Notes: a model not told the origin generated them from the letters alone. Counted from the first letter of the stretch, positions 34,736-47,212 are shown. The stretch is 64,000 nt of DNA from Hordeum vulgare subsp. vulgare (GCF_904849725.1 NC_058520.1:320489186-320553185); one strand, 5' to 3'. Made by a program: numbers and translations.

Positions 34736-37700
34736 ATGTAGCTTGCGCTATAGCTCTACTATTTTTTATATGTTCCTAGAGAAAATTTAGTTGAAAGTTG
34801 ATAGTAGCAAACTTTGTAGAGGATTGTCCTCGTTGCTGCGCAGAAGGCTTATGTCCTTAATGCACCACTCGGTGTGCTGCACCTCGAGCGTCGTCTGTGG
34901 ATGCTATGAACATCCGACATACACGTTTCTGATGACTACACGATAGTTCAGTGCAAAATACTTAATGGCTTAGAAGCAAGGCGTCGAAGACGTTTTGAAA
35001 CGTCACGGAACATAAGTGATGTTCTAAAGACATGAAATTGTGATTTTATGCTTGTGCCCTTGTTAAGAGGTACGAGACCTCTGACAAGATTATTTGTCCA
35101 CAAAGTAAAGGAGAAAAGCTCAATCGTTGAGCGTGTGCTCAGATTGTCTGAGTACGACAATCGCTTGAATCAAGTGGGAGTTAATCTTCCAGATGAGATA
35201 GTGATGGTTCTCCAAAGTCACTGCCACCAAGCTGTGAGAGCTTCGTGATAAACTATAACATATCAAGGATAGATACAATGATCCTTGAGCAATTCGCGAT
35301 GTTTGACACTGCGAAAGTAGAAATCAAGAAGGAGCATCAATAGTTGATGGTTAGTAAAACCACTAAGTTTCAAGAAAGGCAAGGGCTAGAAGGGATACTT
35401 AGTGAAACGGAAAAACAATTGCTGCACTAATGAAGAGACCCAAGATTAAACCCAAACCCGAGACTAAGTGCTTCTGTAATGAGGGGAACAGTCACTGAGG
35501 CGGAGCAACTCTAGATACTTGGTAGATAAGAAGGCTGGCAAAAGTCAAAAGAAGTATATTTGATATACATGATGTTGATGTGTACTTTACTGGTACTCCT
35601 AGTAGCACGAGGGTATTGGATACCGGTTCGGTTGCTAAGTGATTAGTAACACGAAATGATAGCTACGGCATAAACGGAGACTAGCTAAATGCGAGGTGAC
35701 GATACATGTTGGAAGTGTTTCCAAGGTTGATATGATCAAACGTCGCACACTCCCTCTACCATCGGGATTGGTGTTAAACCTAAATAATTGTTATTTGGTG
35801 CTTGCGTTAAGCATGAACATGGTTGGATCGTGTTTATTGCAATACGATTATTCATTTAAAGAGAATAATGGTTACTCTATTTGCTTGAATAATCACCTTC
35901 AATGATTTATTTAATCTCGATCGTAGTGTTGCACATGTTCATGATATTGGTGCCAAAAGATACGAGGTAATGATGATAGTACCACTTACTTGTGGCACTG
36001 CCGCTTGAGTCATGTTGGTATAAATTGCATGAAGAGGCTCCATGATGATGGATCTTTATACTCACCTGATTTTGAATCACTAGTGACATGCACATCATAC
36101 CACATGAACAAGGCCTTGCTTTCATTGAGATGAAACAAGATAGTAACTTGTTGGAAGTGATACATTTTGATGTATGCAGTCCAGTGGGTGCTGAGGCACG
36201 CAGTGGATATCATTATGTTCTTACTTCAATGACGATTTGAGTGGATACAAGAGTATTTACTTAATGAATCACAAGTCTGAAATATTGAAAAGTTCAATTC
36301 TGTTTCGGAGTGAAGTTCGTCATAACAAGAGGATAAACTGTCTACGATATGATCATAGAAATGAATATCTGAGTTACGAGTTTTGGTACGCAGTTAAGAC
36401 AATGTGGAAATTGTTTCGCAGTTCATGCCACCTGGAACATCATAGTGTGATGATGTGTGTGAACGTCATAGCCATGCACTATTTGGTATGGTGCATGCTA
36501 TGATGTCTCTTATTGAATTACCACTATCGTTTATGGGTTATGCATTAGAGACAACCGCATTCACTTTAAATAGGGCACCGCGTATTTCCGTTGAGATGAC
36601 ACAGTGTAGACTGAGGTTTAGAGAAATCTAAACTGTCGTTTCTTGAAAGTTTGGGGCTTCGACACTTATGTGAAAAAGTTTCAGTCTGATAAGCTCGAAC
36701 CCAAAGAGGATAAATGCATCTTCATAGGATATCCAAAACAGTTGGGTACATCTCCTATCTCAGATCCGAAAGCAAAGTGTTTGTTTCTAGAAACGGATCC
36801 TTTCTCGAGGAAAGGTTTCTCTCGAAAGAATTGAGTGGGAGGGTGGTAGAACTTGATAAGCTTATTGAACCATCACTTCAACCAGTGTGTAGCAAGGCGC
36901 AGGAAGTCGTTCATGTGGCGCCTACACCAATTGAAGTGAAAGCTGATGATGGTGATCATCGAGCATCAAATCAAACTACAAATCTCGTAGGTTGACAAGG
37001 TCGCATACTACTGCAGAGTGGTACGGTAACCCTGTCTTGGAGGTCATGTTGTTGTGCAAAGTGAACCTACGAGTTATGGAGAAAGCAATGGTGGGCCCGA
37101 ATTCCGACAAATGGCTGGAAGCCATGAAATCCGAGAGAGGATCCATGTATGGAAACAAAGTGTAGACTTTGGAAGAACTACTTGATGGTCATAGGACTAT
37201 TGAGTAAAGATGGATCTTTAAAAGGAAGACACACGATGATGGTGATAAGTCACTATTAAGAAAAGCTCGACTTGTCGCAAAGATGTTTCCGAGAAGATCA
37301 AACAGTTGACTATGATGAGACTTTCTCACTCGTAGAGATGCTAAAAGTCTGTTAGAATTATGTTAGTAGTTGCTGCATTATTTATGAAAATGTTGCAGAT
37401 AGGATGTCAAAACATTGTTTCCTCGACGGTTTCCTTGAGCAAACATTGTATGTGATACAACCAGAAGGTTTTGTCGATCCTAAAGATACTAACAAGTATG
37501 CAAGCTCCAGCGATCCTTCAATGGACTGGTGCAAGCATCTCGGAGTTGGAATATACACTTTGGTGAGGTGATCAAATATTTTGGGTTTGTACAAGGTTTA
37601 TGAGAAACTTGTATTTCCAAAGAAGTGAGTGGGAGCACTATAGAATTTCTGATAAGTATATGTGGTTGACATATTGTGGATCAGAAGTAATGTAGAATTT

Positions 37701-38372
37701 CTGTAAAGCATACAAGGTTGTTTGAAAGGAGTTTTCAGAGGAGTACCTCGATTGCGCTACTTGAACGTTGAGCATCAAAGATCTATGGAGATAGATCAAA
37801 AGCGCTTAATAGAAGTTTCAACAAGATGCATGCCTTGACAAGTTTTTGAAGGAGTTCAAAATAGATCAGCAAAGAAGGAGTTGTTGGTTGTGTTGTGAGG
37901 TGTGAATTTGAGTAAGACTCAAAACCCGACCCCGGCAGAATAAAGAGAATAGACAAAGGTCGTCTTCTATGCCTTGGCCGTAGAATCTGAAGCATGCCAT
38001 GCTAGGTACCGCACTTGATGTGTGCCTTGACTCGAAGTCTGTTGAGAGGTACAGAGAGTGATCCATGATTGAATCACTACCAGCGGTCAAAATTTATCCT
38101 TAGTAACTGATGGACTAAGGAATTTTTCTCGATTATGGAGGTGGTTAAAAATTTCGTCGTAAAGGGTTACGTCGATGCAAGCTTTGACACTAGTACGAAT
38201 AACTATGAGTAGTGAAATGGATTCGCATAGTAGAGTAGATATTTGGAGTATTTCCGAATAGCACATAGTAGCAGCATCTATAAGATGATATAAAGATTTG
38301 TAAAGAACACACGGATCTGAAAGTTTCAGAACCGTTGACTAAAACCTCTCTCACGAGCAAGACGTGATCAGA
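34736..38372 (+). pseudogene. Angela gag-pol, heavily degenerate
   Basis: The gag start ATG (34,736) is followed at once by a TAG. Recognisable pieces in changing frames: gag (VLRLSEYDNRLNQVGVNLPDE, about 35,140), a ruined zinc knuckle (CFCN...H-stop, about 35,470), VLDTGSV protease (about 35,617), integrase pieces (LRYDHRNEYLS, about 36,335; VWGFDTYVKKFQSDKLEPKE, about 36,650; IFIGYPK), RT (about 37,100-37,500) and RNase H (about 38,100-38,370, ending near the complement of SREQ). Frames change repeatedly and stops are frequent, so it has no coding capacity. Regions and order match the family, so this is decay in place or in its source copy rather than rearrangement. Confidence 0.85.
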
Positions 38373-38440
38373 CCCCATAACTATATGGGTGTTGGATTCG
38401 TTGGAATCACATGGTGATGTGAACTAGATTATTTACTCTA

Positions 38441-38455
38441 GTGCAAGTGGGAGAC
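38441..38455 (+). promoter_or_regulatory. Angela polypurine tract
   Basis: gtgcaagtgggagac abuts the 3' LTR start at 38,456, as expected for the plus-strand primer site of this family. Confidence 0.8.
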
Positions 38456-40257
38456 TGTTGGAACTATGCCCTAGAGGCAATAATAAATTAGTTATTATTA
38501 TATTTCTTTGTTCATGATAATCGTTTATTATCCATGCTATAATTGTATTGATTGGAAACACAGTGCATGTGTGGATACATAGACAAAACATTGTCCCTAG
38601 TAGGCCTCTAGTTGACTAGCTCGTTGATCAAAGATGGTCAAGGTTTCCTGACCATAGGCAAGTGTTGTCACTTGATAACGGGATCACATCATTAGCAGAA
38701 TCATGTGATGGACTAGACCCAAATTAATAGACGTAGCATACTGATCGTGTCATTTTGTTGAACTGTTTTCTGCGTGTCAAGTATTTGTTCCTATGACCAT
38801 GACATCATATAACTCACTGACATCGGAGGAATGCTTTGTGTGTATCAAACATCGCAACGTAACTGGGTGACTATAAAGATGCTCTACAGGTATCTCCGAA
38901 GGTGTTCGTTGTGTTAGTATGGATCGAGACTGGGATTTGTCACTCCGTGTGACAGAGAGGTATCTCGGGGCCCACTCGGTAATTCAACATCACACACAAG
39001 CCTTGCAAGCAATGTGACTTAGTGTAAGTTGCGGGATCTTGTATTACGGAACGAGTAAAGAGACTTACCGGTAAACGAGATTGAAATAGGTATGCGGATA
39101 CTGACGATCGAATCTCGGGCAAGTAACATACCGAAGGACAAAGGGAATGACATACGGGATTATATGAATCCTTGACACTGAGGTTCAACCGATAAGATCT
39201 TCGGAGAATATGTAGGATCCAATATGGGCATCCAGGTCCCACTATTGGATATTGACCGAGGAGTCACTCGGGTCATGTCTACATAGTTCTCGAACCCGCA
39301 GGGTGTGCACACTTAAGGTTCGACGTTGTTTTATGCGTATTTGAGTTATATGGTTGGTTACCGAATGTTGTTCGGTGTCCCGGATGAGATCCAGGACGTC
39401 ACGAGGAGATCCGGAATGGTCCGGAGGTAAAGATTGATATATAGGAAGTCCTGTTTTGGTCACTGGAAAAGTTTTGGGCTCATCGGTAGTGTACCGGGAG
39501 TGCCGGGAGGGGTGCCGGGGACCATCGGGAGGTGTGTCACGCCCCAAGGGGTCTCATGGGCTATGGGAATAGATAAACCAGCCCCTAGTGGGCTGGAATA
39601 AGTTCCCACTGAGGCCCATAAGGTTTGAGAAGGAAAAAAACCCAAGGTGGAAAGAGTTTCCAAGTGGGAAGGTGGAATCCTACTCCAAGTAGGATTGGAG
39701 TAGGACTCCTCCACCTCCAATTTCGGCCAAACCTTGAGGGTTTGAGGCTGCCTCTTCCCTCCCCCTCCCTCCTATATATACTGAGGTATTAGGGCTGATT
39801 TGAGACAACTTTTGCCACGGCAGCCCGACCACATACCTCCACGGTTTTTCCTCTAGATCGCGTTTCTGCGGAGCTCGGGCGGAGCCCTGCTGAGATTAGA
39901 TCACCACCAACCTCCGGAGCGCCGTCACGCTGCCGGAGAACTCATCTACCTCTCCGTCTCTCTTGCTGGATCAAGAAGGCCGAGATCATCGTCGAGCTGT
40001 ACGTGTGCTGAACGCGGAGGTGCCGTCCGTTCGGCACTAGATCGGAGCGGATCGTGGGACGGATCACGGGACGGTTTGCGGGGCGGATCGAGGGGCGCGA
40101 GGACGTTCCACTACATCAACCGCGTTTCTTAAACGCTTCTGCTATGCGATCTACAAGGGTATGTAGATCGAAAATCCCCTCTCGTAGATGGACATCACCA
40201 CGATAGGTCTTCGTGCGCGTAGGAAATTTTTTGTTTCCCATGCGACGTTCCCCAATA
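38456..40257 (+). repeat. Angela 3' LTR
   Basis: TGTTGGAACTATGCCC...TTCCCCAATA, 1,802 bp, with TATATATA at 39,773-39,780. The terminal CAACA has become CAATA. It retains the short segment missing from the 5' LTR. Confidence 0.95.
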
Positions 40258-40908
40258 GTACCAATCAGAGTTGCAAGACGAAGATTGGTTACAAGAGATG
40301 AACTAGGGATTGGAGAGGAGATGGTGCTGATGAAGATGTTGATGAAGATGCCTCCCCTCCGACGAGAGGAGTGTTGGTGATGACGATGGTGACGATTTCC
40401 CCCTCCGGGAGGGAAGTTTCCCCGGCAGGATCGTCCTACCGGAGCTCTAGATTGGATCTGCTCAAGTTCCGCCTCGTGGCGGCGGCAAAACCACAAAAAA
40501 GCTCCCGATTGATTTTTTGCAGACCAAAACCCTTCATATAGCAAAAGGGGGGAGCTAGTGGGCCGCCAGGCAGCCCACAAACTTGCCCTGCGCCACCAGG
40601 GGGGTGGTGGCGGAGTGGGGGCTTGTGGAGCCCTGGTGGCCCCCCTCCGGTAGTTCTTTCGCCCAGTATTTTTTATATATTCCAGAAAAAATGCACATAA
40701 CTTTTCAGGTCATTTGGAGATGTGCAAAAACAGTGGACCAGGATTTGCTCCTTTTCCAGTCCAGAATTCCAGCTGCCTGAATTCTCCCTCTTCAAATAAA
40801 CCTTGCAAAATAAGAGAGAAAAGGCATAAGTATGGTACCACAAGTAATATAACAGCCCAAAAAGCAATAAATATCATCATGAAAGCATGATGCAAAATGG
40901 ACGTATGA
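40258..40908 (-). repeat. Fragment of a TGATACGTCC-type LTR (5' portion)
   Basis: First half (in minus sense) of the LTR continued at 31,145-31,694. It starts at 40,908 within gag of the Tat-like element and contains a possible TATA (complement of catatag, about 40,537). 40,258-40,262 is the right GTACC duplication of the Angela insertion. Confidence 0.65.
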
Positions 40909-42367
40909 TGGGTAAGTCGAGGTTGGTCTCCATCCCATCGAGTGGGAGAGTACCTTCTAGATCCATAGATGGGTCTGTTGCGACCTTTTCTGGTGTCCAA
41001 GTCATGACGTAGGTCGTGTCTTCCCCTGGGATGCACTTGTTCCTTCCGTTTCCTCTGGTGAGGCTCGGGTCTATACTCGAGTTCTCCGGCCGCTGTGTCG
41101 TGCCCTCGAGGTGGTCGATCGGGCTGGTCGTATTGTGTGCACCTCGGGAACACACACTCTGGGGCCTCATCATCGAACTGAGGCAGCAGGCACCGGCATG
41201 GGTAGCTTTTGTTTTGAGGCTGCCACTCGGTGTCATATCCTTCTTCGGCTGCCACTACTTGTGTCCATCTATTGTTGATGGTATCTTCTTCCTCTTGGAC
41301 CCGTTGTTGCTTCACCTAGAGGCTACGGGCGATAGCTATGAGCTACTGCGTGAACCGTTCCTGGCCCTCAGGGTCCACGAGAACCGTGAAGTCTTCGGCC
41401 TCTAGACTATCTTCCGCATCATCAAGAGGTAGGAAGTTGTCATCGTCTAAATCGTGGGGGTCGTTAGGATAGCCTTCGGGCATGTTTGGGTCCTTCAGTG
41501 GTTGCTCGGGAGCTCCAAGGTTATCGGGTCCTCTGGGGTTGTGTTCTCCTCGGTGTCGTGTATGGTCCCCCTTCCCCTATTCACCTTGGCTTTTTTTATG
41601 CTACCTTCGGTGCTTTGATGGCGTCTCCCCGGACTTATCGCCATTTTGTATGGGGGTATAATCGCCGTTGCTGTTAGGTTTGTCCACCATGTAGACGTCA
41701 TAGGTGAAGGTGGCGGTCCACGGCCCGGTATTTACAGGGGCGTGGTCATCGGCCTCATAATCCATGTCCTCAACCTCCTCACAGGTGTAATCCAACATGT
41801 TAGTTAAGTACTCGATAGTGGCTACCAAGTGGGTGGTTGGTGGGCCGTAAAAGTCCTCATAATCCGCAACCGACCCGGTCTGAGCATAGGTCGGGTTCGG
41901 GCCGTCCGTGATTTTAAGCGACTGTATCTGGTCGAGCGTCCCGTTTAATATCAAGAGGTTGTCGTGAATGATCTCTCGATGGTTTTTGGAGTTGACCTCC
42001 ATAGCTTCCGCGAGGGATGCGCACTCGGCAATGGCCGTTTTCTGTTGCCCAGGCACTAAGGTCGGATACGGGCTCAAAGCCAACTCTCTGACAAAGAAGG
42101 TACAATGGTCATGGCCGAGCAAGAGACCCGAAGTCAAGGCTTCGGGATTTTGCAGCTCATCGTACGAAAGTGGAAAAGATTGCCCCAGGAGTCAGCGGAG
42201 AACTCGAGATTCCCGAACCTTATCTCCTCACCAGGGATGAAGCCTCCGATCCGGCCGAGGCGGCCAGTCGTGTCAGCATGCAACGTGAAGCCGCCGAAGG
42301 TGAGAACCTGCGTGGGGACGAAGATGTCCCCATTGCAGATTCGATCGCTCAAGATTAAGTAGGCCAT
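40909..42367 (-). pseudogene. Tat-like gag, N-terminal part
   Basis: Begins at the ATG complementary to 42,365-42,367 (MAYLILSDRICNGDIF), about 48 bp below the LTR. It continues through GGFIPGEEIRFGNLEFSADSW to KIPKP-stop, where one base is lost, and then LTSGLLLGHDHCTFFVREL...ECASLAEAMEVN in the next frame. Acidic stretches (CEEVEDMDYEADDHAP) and an Arg/Pro-rich part (about 41,300-40,920) follow. I recognise no domain by name in this half; position and continuity with the gag core at 8,578-7,724 are the basis for the call. It is cut by the LTR fragment at 40,908. Confidence 0.55.
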
Positions 42368-42391
42368 CAATCCTTCCAGTGATCTCACAAT

Positions 42392-42414
42392 GGAACTCTC
42401 AATGAAAGCACCAA
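42392..42414 (-). promoter_or_regulatory. Primer-binding region of the Tat-like element
   Basis: On the minus strand TTGGTGCTTTCATTGAGAG directly follows the LTR end (ACACCGACA). It is in the position of the primer-binding site; I have not matched it to a particular tRNA. Confidence 0.55.
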
Positions 42415-42883
42415 TGTCGGTGTCAAAACCATCAGATCTTGGGTAGGGGGTCCCAAGGTGTGGACCTTGGATCGATGGGTTGCAGGGGACGAAGGGGACA
42501 GTGTTTACCCAGGTATGGGACCTCTTGAGGAGGTAAAACCCTACGTCCTGCTTCATTATATTGATGTGTATGAGGATTACATAGTTGATCTACCTCAAGA
42601 TACTATGAGCTAAAACCCTAGATGAGTCAATTTTCCTATACGAATGAAACCCTATGGTTTATATAGACACCAGGGGTCCCTAGGGTTACATACAGCTGAC
42701 CTCCAGCCGGGGGCAGATGCATCGATCTAGCCTACTCAACTTGGACAACACACTAGTCTTTGGAGCTTTCCTTCTTTAACACAAGGTCATCATGCAGTGC
42801 AGTCTTCAACAATACAACCCATTAGGTCGGCCTCTAAGAGATGGGTTGACCATTAGAGGACCCTATAGTCCTGGACTCCCTCA
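42415..42883 (-). repeat. 5' LTR of the pol-less Tat-like element
   Basis: Sense (minus) ends TGAGGGAGTCC...GACACCGACA, 469 bp, TATA at about 42,664-42,657. The upper boundary (42,883/42,884) cuts the integrase of the outer element at codons EEERDI. Confidence 0.88.
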
Positions 42884-42888
42884 TCTAT
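42884..42888. repeat. Target-site duplication, right copy (tctat)
   Basis: Partner of actat at 1,361-1,365. In the minus sense both sides read ATAG at the junction, between the integrase codons EERDI and LARSTFY. Confidence 0.75.
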
Positions 42889-43748
42889 ATCGCGCTCTTC
42901 TTCCAATGCATCCAAGTTATCGTGTCGATCCAAGTCGGTTTATTTTTCCTGTACATGTGCACTCTAAATGCATCATGAATGATATCACTGGCGATGACTG
43001 CTTCCGCCCCATACATCATGAAGAATGGCCTATAACTCGTGGACCTGTTCGGAGTGATGTGCAAACCCCACAACATGGAGTCGAGCTCCTCTACCCAATG
43101 GCAATCGGATTCCTTGGGAGATCGGACTAAACAAGCCTTGATTCCGCTCATGATGACACCATTAGCCTGTTTGACTTGTCTATTTGTTTGCGGGTGATAC
43201 ACAGAAGCGTAGTCGAGCTTAATGCCCAAGTTCGTGCACGAGTCCTTAACTTCCTAGGCCGTGAAATAGGATCCATTATCCATTTTTATATTGTGAGGAA
43301 CACCATAATGGTCAACCACATATGATATAAAATGTTAATGACAGGTCTGGACTTGGCAGAAGTTATTGAATTAGCTTCGATCCGCTTAGTGAACCTATCA
43401 ACCATAACGAGTAAATATTTCTTTTTCTTGGATCCCCTTTAAGAGGTCCAACCATGTCTAGCCCCCAAACCGCAAATGACCAAGTGATCGGTATTGTTCG
43501 AAGAGCTGTTGCATGCATGTGGTTTTGATTTGCAAAAAGTTGACATCCAACACAATGTTGGACGAGTGTATGAGTGTCTACCCGAGCTGTTGGCCAAAAG
43601 AAGCCAGCCTGAAAGGCTTTGCCTACCATAGCTCTAGCCGCGGCATGATGACCGCCCATGCATGCATGTATGTCAGCCAAAAATTGTTTACCTTCTTGGA
43701 ACATGCATCGCTCGAGGAATCCGGTAGTGCTTTTTATATACAGTTCTC
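42884..43748 (-). pseudogene. Integrase zinc and catalytic domains, outer Tat element (5' half of split gene)
   Basis: From 43,748 downward: HACMGGHHAAARAM with the His pair and QHCVGCQLF with the Cys pair form the HHCC zinc domain. WGLDMVGPL carries the first catalytic Asp and KMDNGSYF the second. In YHPQTNRQVKQAN the third catalytic residue, normally Glu, is Lys, so the DDE triad is broken. Then WVEELDSMLWGLHITPNRST...YGAEAVI and DTITWMHWKKSAI; in the neighbouring frame ALEEERDI ends at the LTR. The rest of the gene is at 1,102-1,365. Upstream it is interrupted by the LTR starting at 43,749. Confidence 0.88.
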
Positions 43749-45238
43749 TGATACGTCTCCAAACATATCTATAATTTTTGACTATTCCATGCTGATATAT
43801 TATGATTCTAGAATACTTTGGGGGTATTTATTTACCATTTTATATTAAATTTGAGCAGTAATCTATTGACCTAGTGCCCAGTGCTAGTTGTTGTTTTCTG
43901 CGTATTTTTCAATTTGCATGTTTTCCATACCATATGAGGTCCAATTGCCCTGAAAAGTTTTGGTAAATTTTCAGGACCAAAAGAAGACCAACGAGCATTA
44001 GAAGAAGGTTGCAGGCCTCACAAAGGGCCACAAGCTAACACTGCATGGCTTGGGGGGCTGATGGCTTGTGCCTCCCTCGTGGCTGTGCCGACTCCGTTCT
44101 TTGGCTTATAAATTCTCATCTACCCTAGAAACACCAGAGGGAGTCCCAAAACACTTTCTTACACCGTCGAAAGTTTATGTTCCGATGGGAGGCCATCTGG
44201 AGCTCCCTTCCGGCACCCTGCCGGAGGGGGATCGATCATGGAGGGACTCTTCATCAACCTTGCTGCCCTCACGATGATGTGCGAGTAGTTCACCATAGAC
44301 CTACATGACCATAGTCAGTACCTAGATGGCAATCTCTATCTCTTTCATCTTCAATACAATCATCATCGCATCTTCGCTTTGATCCATATGATGTAATTCC
44401 TTTTGTGCGGTGCGTTTGTTGGGATCCGATGAATTGCGGGTTTATCTTCAGATTATTCGTGATAAATGTTTGAGTTATCTCTGAATACTTATATGATTCT
44501 TATGTGCATGATTATGATCACTTCGTAACTCTCCCCGATCTATTGAAATAGTTTGGCTAACTAGATTTATATTTCTTCGGTGAGAGAGGTGCGTTGTGGT
44601 AGGTTCAATCTGGCAAATTTTTATATCCGAGTGACAGAAGGGGACAAGATGCATCTTTGTGTTGCTTATACTAAGGATAAAACAATGGGGTTTATTCACA
44701 TTGCTTAAGTTTACTTTGTCTACATAATGTCATTGTTCTCCATGCATTACTCTGTTTTACTTAATACTCTAGATGCATCCTGGATAGCGGTCGATGAGTG
44801 GAGTAATAGTAATAGGTGCTGGAAGGAGTCGACCTACTTGTTTATGGACATGATGCCTATGTACACATGCTCAGTTCCTTGAATATTGCATAATTATCCG
44901 CTTTTCTGTCAATTGCCCAACAGTAATTTGTTTATCCACCGTATTTCATGAGAGATGCCTTTAGGAAAGCTATGGTCACCGGGTCTATTCACAACATATT
45001 GATAAAAACTTCATTACCTTGCTGCCATTTACTTGTTTTATTTTTATCTTGCTATCTACAATTATCTACACACCTCACTTGCTTGCAAAGAACAAGACAA
45101 GAGGATTGACAACTCTCTTGCCTGCGTTGGGTGCAAGTTGTTTCTTCTTTTGCGTGTAACCACTAAAGACGGTTGTGGTAGATATTACTATTGTTTGGAT
45201 AAACCTTGGTTTCATAACTGGGGGAAATACTTACCCAC
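43749..45238 (+). repeat. Sabrina-like Gypsy LTR (3' end missing)
   Basis: Starts TGATACGTCTCCAAACAT, with a TATA-like ttataaat at about 44,104 and the family's internal landmarks (ctgccggagggggatcgatc at 44,219; actctagatgcatcctggat at 44,766). The normal LTR end (…ACTTTGCTGCATCACCC and beyond) is absent: after gggggaaatacttac (45,236) the sequence jumps to coding-like sequence. The family name is my best recognition, not proven. Confidence 0.7.
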
Positions 45239-45407
45239 TTTGGTTTTAAAAAAGAAAACTACAAATAATGAAATTGAGGTTGCCTCATAAGCTTCATCTT
45301 TTCAATGTCTTATTAAAATGTTTGGCACTAAATGTTTGAGTGATCAGCTTGATTGCAATGTTGTTAATATGAATTCTTTGAATATCCATCTTATATCTTA
45401 TATCTTA
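45239..45407 (+). pseudogene. Gag-like fragment left of the Helitrons
   Basis: Codons LKKKTTNNEIEVAS-stop, then MFGTKCLSDQLDCNVVNMNSLNIH resemble the ORF of Sabrina-like elements. The reading is cut at 45,407 by a Helitron 5' end and resumes at 49,326. The element's own leader and first gag codons are missing, so the LTR is joined to internal sequence by a deletion. Confidence 0.45.
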
Positions 45408-45549
45408 TCTATACTTATACTAATTTGTGGCTCTCTAAAAAATCCCACGTTAATTAGATTTTATGAACCGTTAATCTGGTGAGACCGAATTATTACGGTG
45501 TAGATCGATTCTTGATTTGTTTGATAAAAAATGATTTAAATAATAATAA

Positions 45550-47116
45550 TCTATACTTACTTATACTAATTTGTGGCTCTTTAAAAAATCACACGTTAAT
45601 TAGATTTTATGAACCGTTAATTTGGTGGGACCGAATTATTACGGTGTAGATCTCTCTTGAATCTTTCCCAAAAAGAAAATAAAATAATGAACACGTAACC
45701 TATCCTTTACGTGTGAATATCTCCCAATAACAAAAGATCCTACAGTTTAGATCTCTCTTGAATCTCTCACAAAAAGAAAAAGAAAACATGGACACCTAAC
45801 CTATCCTTCACGTGAGATTGTCTCCCCAAAAGAAAAAATCTCTCATGGACACCTAATCTATCCTTCACGTAATCTCTCTCACAGGTCTGGAGACCTACCA
45901 ATCTCTCTCACAGCTGCTCTTTCAATTTTTTTTTCCGTGCCATTTGTTTTCATCCTCTTGATCTCCATAAAAAAATACCTCCATGCTGCCCCTCTACCTG
46001 ATCGAGCTCCTGTTTGCCACATGCAGCGCATTGTTCCGCAAACGAAGAGGAAAAGTATCTGATCGCCATCACCTACCGACCTAGCGGGGTTGATAGTATT
46101 GGCCACCATGTTTGCCTACCTTACGGTTGATTCAAGCCAGGCTGGTGCAAGGGGGCAACTCTTGCCATGCAACTCCGGCAGCAGTGATCAATATTTGCGC
46201 AAGCCAGACATTTGTTGGGGGCATGGGACAACAGTACTCTACCCTCAACTCGGATGCAACCATACGTAGTTATATACAACATTCTATACAACGTGGGACA
46301 ACAATCTTCAAGGTTCAACTATATATATAGTCCAGTTTTGTTTTACATTTTGTGAAGATATATATTTTATTTTTCTTTTATATTTTGTACGACGGTGTAC
46401 TTCACATGACATCAGTTATCCACAGAGATGTGTCTCATTTGTATAACCATTTAGATATTCGATACCACTTCCAAATTATTTATGGGATTATCAGACAAAT
46501 AAGTAAATGGCTGCTACTGCTGAAATTCACTGTATTTGTGACATTTAGATTGTACAATCGTCCAACAATTCCATTTGGATAATTTGGAATGAGTACACGG
46601 GGACAAATTGTGTTTCTCAAAATAACAACACGTTAAGAAAGTACGTATTGATTAGTTATGTTTGTTAGTTTTGGTTGTAAACATCGGAATTTTTTTTGTT
46701 CCCGCAATTGTATTGTCCTTTCTTAAACATTACTGAATGTATGCTTTTATTTTGTGCAAAATGTATTTATACAATAATACGCTTGGGGGAATTAACAAAT
46801 GGAGGAACTTCTCTGAAAATTTAAGAATTTTTTAGTATTTTTTGCGACCTTTTTGCTCATGTTGAAAAAAGTATTAACATCACCTGATGTAAGATAAATA
46901 AACAATAATGATTTATATGACATAAGTGCTACTTAAAGGGTAAATGTATGATTAAAAAATGCTGTTTTTTAAAGAACTAAATGTCAAGAGGTTAATACAA
47001 AGTCTATGAATTCATAATTAGTTTGCCTTTTTACCTAAAAAAATATTCTTGAAAATTGTTCTACTATGTTATTGTTTAAATAACAAGCCCGTGCAAACGC
47101 ACGGGTTGACGATTAG
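45550..47116 (+). mobile_element. Inner Helitron-like element
   Basis: A second 5' end (TCTATACTTACTTATACTAA) follows host A 45,549. The 3' end is TTAG (47,113-47,116), probably decayed from CTAG, before host T. It is preceded by a strong hairpin (cccgtgc-aaac-gcacggg, 47,088-47,105). The first 110 bp are nearly the same as the outer element's start, so a related copy landed 142 bp inside it. Minor ORFs in it show no known domain. Confidence 0.65.
47088..47105 (+). other. Helitron 3' terminal hairpin (inner)
   Basis: A perfect 7-bp stem with a 4-nt loop, 7 nt before the terminal TTAG, in the place of the Helitron transposition-termination hairpin. Confidence 0.65.
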
Positions 47117-47212
47117 TATTTACTAATTGGAGGCACCTTTCAAGCCAATAAGTTAACCGACATCATCAATATTAATTGTAGTGTTGGATTGTAGAATTTA
47201 CGGCCAGGATAG

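Larger units (their letters stand above)
31695..40257 (+). mobile_element. Angela Copia element, complete ends, decayed interior (8.56 kb)
   Basis: LTRs at 31,695-33,485 and 38,456-40,257, perfect GTACC duplication, primer-binding site and polypurine tract are all in the right places. The LTRs are very similar, yet the interior has dozens of stops and frameshifts in gag-pol. It lies within the older LTR fragment of the Tat-like element. Orientation is opposite to the rearranged Angela on its left. Confidence 0.95.
1366..42883 (-). mobile_element. Pol-less Tat-like Gypsy LTR retrotransposon (with nested insertions)
   Basis: Same-orientation LTRs of identical length (469 bp) lie at 1,366-1,834 and 42,415-42,883, flanked by a 4/5 target duplication inside a split integrase gene. 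Sense is the minus strand: TATA (tatataaa) in the LTR, primer-binding region below 42,415, gag, then protease at 7,723-6,851, then the antisense aORF and a polypurine tract (GTTCGGGGGCTAC) abutting the low-coordinate LTR. No reverse transcriptase, RNase H or integrase occurs between the protease and the aORF, so the family looks non-autonomous, or this copy has a deletion. The LTRs are roughly 87% identical by visual count, which makes this one of the oldest insertions here. It is interrupted by everything between 8,579 and 40,908. Confidence 0.8.
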
